Shown: piece after piece, positions 20,427 to 32,708 of the stretch | Position numbering within the stretch: position 1 is the stretch's first letter | Layout: every line of letters begins with the position of its first letter | Source of the DNA: Capsicum annuum | Taxonomy: Eukaryota; Streptophyta; Magnoliopsida; Solanales; Solanaceae | Assembly: GCF_002878395.1 (NCBI RefSeq) | Contig: NC_061115.1 | Location: forward strand, 52,662,013 to 52,726,012 | Direction: 5' to 3' | Length of the DNA: 64,000 nt | Translations under genes and position numbers: made by a program | The notes under the pieces: generated by a model | What the model saw: the letters and a program-made list of their open reading frames with translations, nothing else | Told to the model about the DNA's origin: nothing | Database searches by the model: none

Positions 20427-22909
20427 TGATGACCCAACAATATTGAATTTTGAAACATCTTGGGTTTGGGACCCTTAGAAAATTTCCTGGATTTCTGGAT
20501 TTTAGACATTATATGACTTATGGGTACTAATTGTATGATGGGGTACAGTTGGTATGCTTTTGGTCATATGCTAACTAGTGTTGGTTGGTCAGTTGGATTG
20601 GTTTCTGGAATGGGTACAACTTGGTAGGTACGAGTTGTATGGTTGGTGATGGGTTGTTTGGTTGGGTTTCACCTTTACTTAATTTGAGACTTAGTAACTT
20701 AACTTGGATATGAGTATGAGTGGCTCAGCATGATCCATAAGATAGGGTATGAGTTGTACCATTAACTCTTATAGTAGAGAGTGTTCAAACTTTATTTTTC
20801 TAGAGATACGGTTTGGGGTACTAATCGTATGGTTGGGTATGACTTGTTTTGGGTAATTTGTCTGTTTGACATTATTGCGTCCAAGGGGTGGCCTAGGGTA
20901 TGAGTGATGGGTACCACTCGTATTGGAAGGTATGACTTTTATAGAGGAGTCGTACCATTTGACAGGAATTTTAAGCATTTTAAGTTGAGGGTAATCTGGA
21001 TATTTTCCCACTTAACCAATTAAGGCTCCATGACTTATAACTCTATTGGGACATCATTTACCTTATTATTCTAATCTTAAACACTTAAAACATCTCTCTA
21101 ATTCACTCTAAGGCTCTTCGGTAAGCGTAGGCTAGGGTTTTATTTAGATGATCAATTTGGGACTTGTATGGGTGACTTATCTCAATCATCTTCATAATCT
21201 TAGGCATGTAATCCTCCCTAACTATTAGTTCCAACTAAAGGCATGTTTTATACAATGTTTTCATGGCATAATTATTGGAGAGTTTTGGGTTTTCAAATAT
21301 ATGTTGGAATTTTGGTATTAAATGCTTGCCTATGGTTTTCCCATGTTTTAATTATGTTTTTACATCCTTTAATGGTAGTTTAGATAATTTGTTGCATGGG
21401 GATGGTAAGATGGTAATTGGATTTGGTTTTGGAAACACAACTCCCCCAATATGTTTGATAAAATTCTTATGATAATGCTTTTACATTATTATTGGACTTT
21501 TAATAGAACTATTGCATGGTATGGTTTGGTAATGGAACCCTAACTGGTATAAATGGTTTAAATAATTTGGAATGGTTAAATGGTAAGATTTAGTGGTCAT
21601 GGTTAAATGTAATTAAGCTCCTATGTGGGGTACATGGGATTCCCCCAAGAAAACCTAATAATAGAACACTTGTAGGGTACACGGGACTCCCTCAAGTTAA
21701 CCTGATAATGTAATCTATGAGTACATGGGAATCCCTCTACATAAAAAGGTTGCCTAAGGACATTTCCTGAAAGCTATAGTCGGTTTAACGATACCACTAC
21801 TTATTGCCTTGGTTAATAATAATGGAATAATGGTTTGGTTAGATGATAATGATTTTAATTGGGAAATAATGGTGGGGTGTGATAGCTAATCATTAAGGTG
21901 CAAGTCCAATGAATGGATACTGGAAACTCATGTTTGCTGAAATGAGGGTTGGTCATAGTGACTATATATGATACTATAAGGTACATGATAATTCTCTAAG
22001 TACATTGTACATATGTATCATGTAGAGCGGAGGGTACTTGGGAATCCCCTACTCTTATGGTATCTCTAGTTTGTGTGGCTACACGCACCGAGGCTCGTTC
22101 AGAGGGTTATACTAGACCCATATAACTCGTAGGTGGTTCTAGAATGGTTAAGCTAAACATATCAAGTTTAATGGTTTTAAATGCATGCTAAACCCGACTT
22201 CCTTTCCTAATATATATTTATGCATTTGGTTTGTATGCATATGGTTGGTTTACTTGGTTTTACTAGATGGCATTATTTTATCCGTATCGTCTTCGGGTTG
22301 CTGTATCCCCATGCAATGTAGGAATCGACCATTCTTTTGCTTGTGCTTAGCCCTCAAATTTGGGATCATCTATTATATTAATGTCATGAACTTCCATATT
22401 ATGGAAGGCTCTATTTTATATCATGGATGTCTTTACATACATTGGTTGTTTTATGGATATTGGTTTCTGCTATGTTTGGGGGCATGTCACAATCGAATAT
22501 TATTTTTTTCTTTTGGTTAGAGGCCTTGTGTGACTTTTATGGGTTAGAATGGGCGGTGTCAGTATTAGTGTCAGCCTTAGTATCAACATTAGAATTGAGG
22601 ATGATACCATTGGGCTGAATTTATGATTGTTCGATCATTTTATATTATGTTATGTTCAGGAACATGGTTTTCATATTGGTTTGGTTATGGTTGTTAGTTG
22701 GTGATGGATTGTTGGAATTATTGGGTTGGCCACAATTATAGACCTATCCAGAGTCTGGAATATTAATAATTGCTATCTTATTATACGATTGACACTCATT
22801 TTTCTTAGGGTATGCATAATTGGAGGTTGGGTTGATAATGGGGGTGGTCCCCGGTCTTGGATAGACTTGGGATATATATTACAACAAGGCCCTAGTTCAG
22901 GTCATGTCA
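20427..22909 (+). repeat. Element A 5' LTR (about 2.48 kb)
   Basis: The end at GTCATGTCA is fixed by the PBS. The start at TGATGACCC is a best guess from the TG rule and the common start of such LTRs. The part 21540-22909 aligns with element B 35720-37112, including the ggatt(c)ccccaag repeats. The upstream part 20520-20960 carries many GGGTAC/ACGAGT/GTCGTA motifs. A donor-like GTAAGC lies at 21121. Hydrophobic open frames at 22185-22618 are chance frames inside the LTR. Confidence 0.7.
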
Positions 22910-22912
22910 AGT

Positions 22913-22924
22913 TGGTATCAGAGC
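22913..22924 (+). other. Element A primer-binding site
   Basis: TGGTATCAGAGC, a full match to the initiator tRNA-Met type PBS. Confidence 0.92.
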
Positions 22925-23119
22925 TTTAGGTTCATGGTCAATTAGGAGTCCACAAAGCCATGTCGAGTAATGTCTCTTTTAAGAGTGTGTAGCCTACCAC
23001 ACTCATAAGGTAGAGGCTACAATGCCTTTAGGAAATATTTTACTTTCTTGGTATTCTATTTTCAAGATTGGAGTCTAAGTCCTGGAATCTTCTCTAATAC
23101 TGGTTTATTCACTTTTTCG

Positions 23120-23925
23120 ATCATGCTTCTATGATATAAGATGCAAGGAAACTCATATGTCCTAACTAGGGACAATATTGAATAGACACGTAACACTTAG
23201 GGTATTCATACTTGATCTAGGGTTCTAGTTCCTTATATTTATAGAGTTCCACTGGTTGCTACTATTCCTCCTTAGGGTGAGGTGACAAATGCAAAATTTT
23301 ATTAATCGATTCATGTTATTGCTCAGTTGGGTGCTGCTCAGGCTAAGCGGGATGCATCTAGTGTTATATCTGCTGAGGCCACAAGGGTTCTCCAATTTAT
23401 GAAGATGAATCCTTCTACTTTTATTATTGTGAAGGTGGAGAAGAATCCTTGGGGTTTCATAGATAAATGGAGAAAATATTTTGGGTAATATAGGCCACGA
23501 ATGTCAAAAGGGTAAATTTTTTTAATTGCTAGCATTAAGATGTGGCGTACCAATGGTACGAGGATTGGGATAAGGTTAGAGGTGATGTTGAGGAGTTGAT
23601 TTTATGGGAGACTTTCTCTAGTGGTTTCCTAGATATCTTCTTTCCTCAAGAGTTAAGGAAAGTAAAGACAGAGAAATTTGTCAATTTGATACAAGGGAAA
23701 ATGTCGGTCTAGGAATGTGCCTTGAAATTTCATCAGGTGTCAAGGTATGCTCCAGAATTAGTGTCTGGCATGAGGAAAAGGTTGAGAAAGTTTATTTCTA
23801 GACTTTCTCAGCATTTAACCCTTGAAAGCAAGACATCATTGGTGATCAAGAATAAGGACCTTTCTAGGTTGGTGGTTCATATGCAATAGGTAGAGGAGGA
23901 AAAGACCTCAAATGGTTAATTTCCA
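23120..23925 (+). pseudogene. Element A gag (truncated)
   Basis: Gag with many stops. Recognisable pieces are NSYVLTRDN near 23150 (YGNSSVLTMEN in B), FMKMNPSTF near 23400, the WEDF-like block near 23600 and a coiled VEEEK end near 23900. After this the text jumps to the linker before RT (LISKWCLYHLV in B), so the zinc knuckle and protease are deleted. The start codon context is ATGCTTC near 23123, where B has ATGCCTC. Confidence 0.75.
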
Positions 23926-23979
23926 AAAGGTGTCTCTATTATCTGGTCCGAGTTTAAGATTCTAACTTGGAAGGTCTTT

Positions 23980-25080
23980 CTTTACATTGATTCTAGTGGT
24001 GAATGAGTTTCCTAAGGTCTTTCTGGATGATCTTCCCGGTGTTCCTACAAATAAGGAGATTGAGTTTGGTATTGATTTGATTGTCGAAACTCTTCCAATA
24101 TCTATTCCTCCTTATAGAACGGTTCCAGCTGAGTTAAGGGCACTGGTATTATTCATCCATCCTAGTGTATCCCTTTGGGATGCACTGGTATTATTCATGC
24201 GAAAAAGGAATCTTTTCCTTTGGATGTGCATTGACTATTGACAGTTGAACAAGGTGACAATTAAGAACAAGTATCATTTTCCAAGGATAGATGACTTGTT
24301 TGATCATTTACAAGGTGCTAAATTCTTTTCTAAGATAGATATTTGATCTGGGTACCATCAACTTTATATTAGGGAGGTGGATATCCTTAATATAGCTTTT
24401 CATACTCAGTATGGGTACTTTGAGTTCTTAGTTATGTATATTAATTTGACTAATGCCCGGCGGCATTTATGGATTTGATGAACAGGGTTTTTAGGAAGTT
24501 TCTAGATCTTTTTGTAATTGTGTTCATTCATGACATCCTTGTATATTCTAAGAGTGAGGTGGATCATGCCAATCACCTCCGTGTGGTGTTGCAGACCTTA
24601 AAAGAACAACTATTGTATGCCAAATTCTATAAGTGTGAGTTTTGGTTGAACGCTGTAACTTTTCTTTGTCGTATTATTTCTAGTGAGGGGATCATGGTGG
24701 ATACGTAAAAGGTGGCTATAGTTAAAGGGTGGCCTAGACCCACGACTCCAATTGACATTCAAAGCTTCATGGGTTTGGCTGGGTGTTATAGGCAGTTCGT
24801 GGAAGGTTTATCGATGATAGCTGACCTTTTTACTAAGTTGACTCAGAAAAAGGTAAAGTTTTCTTGGTCGGATGCTTTTGAGGAGAGTTTTGAGAAGCTG
24901 AAGGATAAGTTAACTTCTGCTCCAATTTTGACATTACCTGAAGGTAATGAGGGGTTTATGGTTTATTTTGATGCATCTCGGGTAGTATTTGTTTGCATGT
25001 TGATCAACATAGTAAGGTTATTGCCTATGCTTCCAGGCAGTTGAAGGCACATGAAAAAAATCATGCTACTCATAATTTGG
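23980..25080 (+). pseudogene. Element A reverse transcriptase and RNase H
   Basis: RT begins at 23987 ([17 protein letters not shown]). Normal RT text before HPSVS is lost and replaced by a repeat of a downstream 17-bp piece (24140-24156 copies 24182-24198). The catalytic motif at about 24525-24545 reads [10 protein letters not shown]: the first Asp of the DD pair is His. The frame then runs CEFW, the SFMGLAG.YRQFVEG connection and RNase H up to YFDASRV near 24965-24985. The last codons at 25040-25080 lie in another frame. Stops at 24238, 24345 and 24706 break it. Confidence 0.85.
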
Positions 25081-26440
25081 AGTAATATAGTGGTAAATCC
25101 CAGAAATGATAGTCATTGTTATGCCATCACCACTCAAAGTGGTAAACTCACTACAGACCCACTTGTACCCATTTTTGATGAGCAAAATAATAATGATGAA
25201 CCTATTGATTTAGAGAGCAGTAGCAAGTAGGATTTATGAAAAGAGAAGGTTTCATAGTTGTATTGAAGCCTCTTCCAAAACCTCTTCCTCTTTATCCACA
25301 AAGGCTGAAAAAGAAACAAGAAGATGGTAAGTATCAGAAGTTTTTATCCATGCTAAAAGAACTATTTATTAGCATACCTCTTGTAGAGGTATTAGATCAA
25401 ATGGCTGGGTAAGAAAAATTTATGAAGGATTTGATCACCTAGAAGAGAGCAGTCAATTATGAGCCAGTTGATGATATTTATCATTGTAGTGCTGTAGCTA
25501 CTAGATCGTTAGTGGAAAAGAAAGAGTATTCCAGTGCTTTCATTATACCATGCACCATTGGGTCTTCAAACTTTACTCGTACTTTATGTGATTTAGGTGC
25601 CAGTGTCAACCTGATGCCGTTTGCAATATTTAAGTAGTTGGGTTTGGGAGCTCCAAATCCTACCACCATGAAACTAGTAATGGCAGACAAGATAATGAAA
25701 AAGCCAGTTGGTATTTTATATGATATATTAGTGAAAGTGGCTTTTTTATTTTTCCTACTGATTTTGTGATTTTAGATTGTGAAATGGACTTCCAAGTCCT
25801 AATTATTTTGAGATGGAGCATCTGATTCTGAGATTGAATGATGAACATGTGATATTCAACATTTGCAAATCCATGAGGCAGCCTAATAAGTTGAGAGTGA
25901 TATCTTTGATTGATATGTATGATTAGGAGAAAATTCATTTTATTATGTTGATACAGTTACTCTTTGGGATTATGGGTTTGATGCAGTTGTTCCTATTAAA
26001 GAAAGATTAGGTGTTGAAGCACTTGCAACTGTGATCATGAATTTTGACTCTGATGGTATTAAGGAGTATGAGGAGATAGTAAGTGCTATGCATGGAAAAG
26101 GTTATTATGAGTTTGAACCAAATATGCTTTATTTAGATTTGAAGAATAGAACTACCTCACCTACTCGTCCATCCATCGAAGAGCCACCATCATTAGAGTT
26201 GAAGGCCCTTCCATATCACTTACGATATGCATTTTTGGGGGCCAACAACACCTTTGTAGTTATTATTGCAGCTGATATGAGATATTCAGAAGTAGAAGAA
26301 ATATTTTCAGTATTATAGAGATTCAAGAGGGCTATTGGATAGTCCATTGAAGATATTATGGGTATTCCGCCTGGTTTGTGTACTCAAAAACTACAACTTT
26401 AACGAAATTGTGTTCCATATATTGAACATCAGCATTGACT
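25081..26440 (+). pseudogene. Athila gag end, protease and linker
   Basis: Near 25095 the text VNPRNDSHCYAIT and SGK marks the usual gag-protease junction. The protease follows with IPCTIG (near 25550) and LCDLGASVNLMP (25586-25621, catalytic Asp kept), then PVGILYD. The linker at 26031-26318 has PPSLELKALPYHLRYAFLG and, after a stop, the AIG*SIEDI block that leads into RT. Stops and frameshifts occur about every 150 bp. Confidence 0.8.
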
Positions 26441-27760
26441 CAATCCTCCTATGCAGGAGGTAGTAAAGAAGGAAATAATCAAGTTTTTGGATGCTAGAGT
26501 GGTATATCTCATTACTGATAGTAAGTGGGATAGTCCGGTACAATACGTTCTAAAGAAAGGAAGAATTACTATTGTACTTAACGAAAAGAATGAATTATTT
26601 CCTATGAGAGCAGTCACTAGATGGAGAGTGTGAATGGATTATAGAAAATTGAATGCATGGAATCATAAGGATTTTTTTCCTATGCCCTTCATGGTTCAGA
26701 TGTTAGACAGGTTAGCAGGCAGAGAATGGTACTATTTTCTTAAAGGATACTCAGGCTATAATTAGATTACTATTGCACCTGAGGACCGAGATAAGATGAT
26801 TTTTACATGTCCTTATAGGATGTTTGCATTCAAGAATATGCCATTTGGGCTATGAAATGCTCCAGCCTTGTTTCAGAGATGTATGATGTCAATTTTCATT
26901 GACACGGTAGAAGACACCATTGAAGTGTTCATGGATAATTTTTTGGTTGTTGGTGATTCTTTTGAAGACTGCCTAAAGCACTTGAAAAATGCTCTCCAAA
27001 GATGTGAAGAATGCAAATTGGTACTTAATTGAAAAAAGTGCCATTGTATATTTAAAAAAGGAATTGTGCTCGGGCACAAGATTTCAAAGAGAGGCATAGA
27101 TATTGATCGAGTAAAGATTGAGGTGATTGATAAATTACCTTACCTAATTTCTGTGAAGTGAATTCGAAGCTTTTTAGGGTATACGGGATTTTATAGGCGA
27201 TTTATCAAGGATTTCTCAAAGATTGCTAATCCCCTTTGCCAACTCTTGAGAAGGAGGGAATATTTAATTTTGATGATGCATGTAAGAAGGCTTTTGAAAG
27301 CCTAAAATAGAAGTTGGTGACTGCCTCAATTATTATGTCTCTTGATTGGTCCTTACCCTTTATGATCATGTGTGACACTAGAGGATTGGCCTTAGGGGCT
27401 ATACTAGGCCAATGGAAGGAAAAGATCCTTCATCCCATCTACTATTCTAGTAAGGCACTAAACCCTTCTCAGAAGAACTATACTACGATGGATCAAGAGT
27501 TATTGGCAGGTGTCTTTGCCTTTGAAAAGTTTAGATCTTACATGATTTGGACAAAGAAAATTGTTCACACTGATCATGTAGTATTGAGGTACCTTATGTC
27601 TAAAATGGATGTAAAGTCGCGGCTTATAGGTGAGTGCTTTTGTTGAAAAGATATGACTTTGACGTTAATATTAGAAAAGGCACAGAAAATCAAGTTGTAG
27701 ATCACTTATCTAGACTGGAGAAGGAAGCGATGCAGAAGATTGCAATTGGGTTGGGGATTG
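26441..27760 (+). pseudogene. Athila reverse transcriptase and RNase H
   Basis: RT starts at 26451 (MQEVVKKEIIKFLDA), then SPVQ, MDYRKLNA, MPFMVQMLDRLAG, a YSGYN segment, FAFKNMPFG and the catalytic block at 26928-26942, which reads FMDNF where Athila has FMDDF: the second Asp is Asn (GAT to AAT). Next come GIVLGHKISKRGI and RSFLGYTGFYRRFIKDFSK. RNase H runs 27314-27646 with MCDTRGLALGAILGQ, YTTMDQELLA and VHTDHVVLRYL, and ends at DHLSRLE near 27700. It is broken by at least eight stops. Confidence 0.88.
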
Positions 27761-29103
27761 ATGAAAGTTTTCTAGACGAGTAGATATTACCAGCTTCCGA
27801 AGATCTAATTCCATTGTTTACAGATTATACAAACTACTTAGCCAGTGATCTAGTTCAAGAAGATCTTTCCTATCAGTAAAGAAAGAAGTTTATGCGTGAG
27901 GTAAGGATGCGTGAGGTAAGGAAATTTTTCTAGGATGAACCTTATTTATTCATGATTTGTAAAGATGGAGTTATTTGTAGGTATGTACCTGAGGTTGAGA
28001 TGATGAGCATACTTGAGGCTTGTCATTCCTCACCAGTTGGGGTTCATCATGGAAGGGCCTACATGACTCATAAAGTTCTCTAATGTGGCTATTATTGTCT
28101 ACCTATATACCAAGATGCTCATGACTATGCTTCTGCATACGACCAATGTCAACGAAAAGGTACTATTTCTAGAAGACATGAACTTTCTATGACTCCTATT
28201 TTCTAAGTCGAATTGTTGATGTATGGGGCATAGATTTCATGGTACCTTTTATGTGGTATAAAGTATATACTTGTAGCAGTTGATTATGTTTTGAAGTGGG
28301 TGGAAGCAATTGCACTTCCTAATAATGAAGCACATAATGTCATTGTATTGTTGAGAAAGAACATCTTTTCTCGATTTGGCATGACATGAGCTATTATTAG
28401 TGATGGAGGGTTACATTTTTGCAATTATATATTTAAGAGTCTTCTTGAAAAATATGGAGTGAAAAATAAGGTGGCAACACGCTATCATCCATAGACTAGT
28501 AGACAAGTTGAATGTCTAATAGAGAAATCAAGTCCATATTAGCAAAGACTGTGAATGCCAATAGGACTTATTGGGAAAGAAATTTAGATAATGCATTATG
28601 ATCTTACCGTACAACTTACAAAACCCCCCATAGGGGCTTTGCCATATCCGCTAGTATATGGCAAGAATTGCCACTTTCCAATTGAGCTTGAACATAAGGC
28701 ACTATGGGTGTTGAAGAAGCTGAATTTAGATTGTCAGAAATCAGCCAAGTCAAGGTTAAATAAGATCAATGAATTGGATGAATTTCGGCTCCGAGCATAT
28801 GAAAGTTCAGCACTTTACAAAGAAAAGATGAAGCTACATAACAATCGTACTATTAAGAAGAGAGCATATGACAAGGGTGATCAGGTGTTGCTTTATAAGC
28901 CTAAACTTTATTTATTTTAGGGTCAATTAAGGTCAAGGTGGTGCAGTCCATACACAGTTCTAAAATTTTATCCCTATGGCACTTTAGAATTGAAGAAGGA
29001 TGGAGAAACCCCATTCAAGATAAATTGGCAACGAGTGTAGAACTATGTGGGAAATATTGAAGAAGTTGATAAGGTTGTTGAAATTGACCTTGGTAAAGAC
29101 TGA
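27761..29103 (+). pseudogene. Athila integrase
   Basis: The HHCC zinc-binding part is at about 28015-28160 (VHHGRAYMTHK, then a YDQCQRKG end). The core has [11 protein letters not shown] with Asp 1 (about 28275-28310), AIISDGGLHF with Asp 2 (about 28390-28425) and QVECLIE with the Glu (about 28505-28525). The C-terminal part at 28591-28920 is the longest open stretch (PLVYGKNCHFPIELEHKA, then a basic LNKINELDEFR region and AYDKGDQVLLY), followed after a stop by YTVLKFYPYGTLEL. It ends at 29103. The strand-transfer enzyme would be complete but for about ten stops. Confidence 0.87.
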
Positions 29104-29124
29104 TTAGCAAAGGCAATTACATCG

Positions 29125-29262
29125 TGCCATGATGATAAATCAAGTGCTTCATGCGAGGTAACCCATGAGGCTAGTTGGTGAAATCTGAGTATCCAACTTA
29201 TCCACGTTATACCGCGATGTTAAATCAAGCGCTGCGTGGGAGGCAACCCATGTTTTTATACT
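29125..29262 (+). promoter_or_regulatory. Conserved post-pol motif pair (Athila)
   Basis: Two copies: cgtgccatgatgataaatca (29121-29140) followed by a GCTTCATGCGAGGTAACCCATG part, and ccgcgatgttaaatcaagcg (29213-29232) followed by CTGCGTGGGAGGCAACCCATG. The same pair follows the protease in TR-GAG1 and TR-GAG2. Function unknown. Confidence 0.75.
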
Positions 29263-30626
29263 TATTCACTTATAGAGTAATATGTTTATTGAGTGTACAG
29301 GACTAAGAAATGCAAAAAATACCCAGAGAAGTTGAAAAGTTTTGGTCCTACAGACTCTTTACGAGTTGTATCTAGATAACACGACTCACGAGTAGAAGTC
29401 TTATTGACTTGGGAGAAAAATCAGAATCAAGTACAAGTATCTAGAATGAGTACGATTCTCAAAATAAATCGTACCTTTAGGGTACGATTCTTCACATAAG
29501 CTGTACCCAGTCTAGAACCCAGGTTAGGTTTTAGGTCTATACGAGTCAAAGAAATGACTCATAAGCCTGGGTATGAGTCGTATACTGAATTTGTACCCAT
29601 ACTTAACAGGTCAGATCTCGGGTTAACCCAACCTAGATTTTTAATTAAAAACAAACAAAATGGGTGCTTGATGGGCACTTGATAACCAAAACTCGTGCAC
29701 CTCAATTTGTGCCCTAATTTCAAGTTTTCAAAACACAAAATCACTTGCACATAACATGAATCACCTACCAACAAGTTCAACTCTCTCTAATTCTTCTTGA
29801 GTTGTGGACAAATTTTGGGAAGCATACGGAGTTTCTCAAAATAGCCTTTGATATTTTCAAATCAAGTAATCAATCCAAGCTTAAATGATTTCTTCAACTC
29901 AAGTAAGTATTCAAAGCTTAAAATTCTTAATTTTTTTGTTTAGATCAAAGAATGTGACATTTGTGAGCTTGTTTTGAGTTAATTTTGCTTTGTTTTTGAA
30001 TTTTTAAAACCCTAAATTCTTAGTTGTTGGATAAACTGGGGAAAATAGGAATAAATTTATATGTGGCATAGATTTTATGTAGACTAAAATGGATTGATAT
30101 TGCTGATAACTGTAGTAGGTATTTTGGGAAATTACTTTGGAGTCAAACTTTAAAGTTGGACATTTATGTTGCAGTGGATACGAGACCTCTTACGACTTGT
30201 ACCCACCAATACGGGATTCACTATTGGACTCGTACACACTAAAGACATGGAAGTCCAATAATTTTAAGGTTCTGGAAGGGATACAACTCGACCATACCAG
30301 TCGTACCCAGACCATACGATTTGTACACTCTTAATCATACCCACTTGGGAGGATAATAATTAGAATAAACGTTTTTGATCTACTTACGACTATTGGTAAT
30401 GAGTCATACCTTTTTGGTAGGATTGTTTAAGAGGAATTGTAAGCTGAACAGTGAAAAAATGACATACACTGTATAAGACATGACTCATCCATACTAGTCT
30501 ATCCAGTGGGTACGACGAGTACCTACCACTTGTACCCTGACCAGAAACAACATATTGCACTTTAGTTTTAAATTTTTGTTTTCTTTTCTTTACTTACTTA
30601 ATAATAATGGTATGTCTGTAGGAACT
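29263..30626 (+). other. Athila spacer rich in GTACGA/TCGTAC motifs
   Basis: About 1.3 kb without a gene. It carries two clusters (29340-29600 and 30160-30540) of short motifs such as tacgagt, gactcgta and gtacgatt, which are self-complementary in pairs. The second cluster ends just before the second ORF. Confidence 0.6.
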
Positions 30627-32708
30627 ATGCCTCCTAAGAACACTTCCTCATCCAAACAAGATAAGAAGGTAACTAAGCAAGCACCAGTTGCTAGTATGGA
30701 ATCCAGTGATTCCGTGTTTGAGATTTCAAAAGATAACAGTGGTGACGTATATGAAGTAACTACAATAAGAAAAGCTGCACAAAAGGGGAAAGTAGCTGAG
30801 AAAGCGAAGGGGAAGAAAGTAGTTCCCCAAGAGTTAAAATCACCCCCAAAAGTCTCTAGAAGAAAGAATCCTACCATTTCTCCACCCCACACACCATAGG
30901 CTGCTGCTTATGATGATGTTGATGCTGAATCCAGTTCAGAAGAGGCTAGATATGAAGAAGCTCAGGGTTTAAAAGAGGTAGATCCGACCTTGATAGACTG
31001 ACATAAACCCCTACTTGTACTTACCACTGCACTGGTTCCTATTATTGAATAATAAGGTTACCCCAATATGTAAGAGACTTTCAACAGTAGGTTGTTCCAA
31101 CTTACGGGTGGTAAGATCAGTAGGGTACTATATCAAGAGAGAAGGTTGACGACTACTGGGATGTCAGAGTTACCTGATTTTAAAGTGCACTTCTAGTAGT
31201 ATGAATTTGAGTGGATGATGAAGGCATATATAGTGAGGTCCTTGCTCGTGAATTCTATATAGTATATAAAGGTGAGGTATAGAGATTGTATCCATAGGGC
31301 TAATTATGGAAGGGTGGTGATCCTATCCCTTCACTGGTGATCCGTGGTGCATGGGTGGAAATTTCCCCCCAAACTATTGGTAGATTTCTATATGGACCAG
31401 AGTATCAGGCTTCAGTCAACATAAGGGAGATGGACTACAAAATGGAAAAAATGAGGAAAATAAACACGAAGATGTTGGGTTATGAGGATAAAATGGTGAT
31501 TTTTAGGTGAATGGCCGAGCGTATCTCCTCAAATAGGCAACACATAGTTTAGGTTGTAGAAGGCCTTGGATGGTCTCGCAAAATATAAAGAAGAGTACCC
31601 TCAACTTCAAGGGTAATTTTTAGTGGAGTTGGCCTGACACAGCCTATGCCTATCTATAGGAGATGATGTACCAAGCCCAATGCGGGAAGCTATGATAGTC
31701 GACATCTTTATCGGTTACTAGTTTTATGTAGTATAAGTTTTATCTCAAGAGATGAGGGATCAGACAGTTGGGGATGAGAAGTCATTACTAGCTTGCCCCT
31801 GTATGATTACATATCTGTGTCTGGCTGCGGGAGTAGTGGAACTCCCATAGATAAATGAGATGATTGATGCTTTGAGGACCACTAATTTAGGCCAAATTAG
31901 AGATGCAACCAACCCTTTGGCCTGATAGGTAAGACAGACAACAGACATACTGGCATAGATGTTTCCACAGGTTGAACCGGATGAGATGGCTGAAGCTACT
32001 AAGGTAGGGGAATAGATGAAGGGCTCATGTATAGATGCAACAAGTACTTTATGTGTCTTACCACAAGTCCAAACTATGCCACCTAGACCTCGAGGTATTT
32101 CATCTGCTGTTATGATAATTTCAAAGGCCCTTTGGACTAAGGTTATGACTAGACTAGCCACGCTAGAGGCTATGGTAGGCTACATGGAAGGAGACATGAA
32201 GACTTGGCTTGACACACAGATTCAGAGTCAAGACAAAAGAATCTAAAGGTGCCTGGATATATTTGAGTCAAGAATTACTAGAAAATTAAGTAGGGGACAG
32301 ACCCTTGATATTACTGAGATCAGATTTGAGGTTTCAGAAATCAAGACGATGGCCATAGAGCTATATGATAGGCAAGTCGTTGTGGAGCCTGTAGTTAAGA
32401 TAGTGATACCCACCATCCATGTGCCTAAAATTTAGGCAGTCCCGACAGTTGTACCAGTGAGAGAAACTTGAGAAAAGAGGCATGGGAGAAAGAGAAAGAG
32501 GAAGAAGGATAAGAAAGCTGAAAAAAGGGCTAGAGTTAATAGTATTCAGGATGAGTGGGACCGGGAGACACGGGTCCGCGAGATGGCTACTGGAGCTGGT
32601 GGATCGAGAGGACCAATTATTGATGTTGAGGAGGTAGATGTTATGCCTCCAATTATTGTTGATTCAGTACCGACTGATGGGACTGTAGTTGAAGAGAGTG
32701 AGACCTGA
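30627..32708 (+). pseudogene. Athila second ORF (putative plant transposon protein domain)
   Basis: Starts at ATG-CCT-CCT-AAG (30627) with a lysine- and serine-rich N-terminus, open to 30899. In other frames it goes on: ETFNSRLFQLTGG near 31080, VREFYIVYKG-like text near 31230-31260, VIRGAWVEISPQTIGRFLYGPEY near 31340-31405, and a MTRLATLEAMVGYMEGDMK helix at 32150-32200. This matches the domain annotated as putative plant transposon protein in Athila-related ORFs; its role is unknown. A very basic KRKRKKDKKAEKRARV stretch at about 32488-32536 looks like a nuclear localisation signal. It ends near 32708 and is broken by several stops and frameshifts. Confidence 0.68.

Larger units (their letters stand above)
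20427..25080 (+). mobile_element. Element A: truncated, internally deleted Tekay-type element
   Basis: Reading rightwards: LTR 20427-22909, initiator-Met PBS at 22913, gag, then RT and RNase H, stopping at 25080 where Athila sequence takes over. The integrase and 3' LTR are missing. The segment from the gag zinc knuckle to the end of protease is also absent compared with element B, a loss of about 930 bp at about 23905-23925. A and B are one family (same LTR text and gag, same altered RT motif). It appears to have inserted into the Athila-like element at 20427. Confidence 0.8.

Noticed and set aside
22185..22618. Hydrophobic frames that look like a membrane protein
   Set aside because: They lie inside the element A LTR, and the matching part of element B is not open.
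25081..29103. Possible endogenous pararetrovirus (RT/RNase H without clear LTR nearby)
   Set aside because: Integrase with HHCC and DDE blocks follows RNase H, and an LTR follows later. No movement-protein or coat-protein text of a pararetrovirus was seen.
30590..30892. 100-codon minus-strand frame with a membrane-like N-terminus
   Set aside because: It is the antisense of the lysine/serine-rich start of the Athila second ORF.
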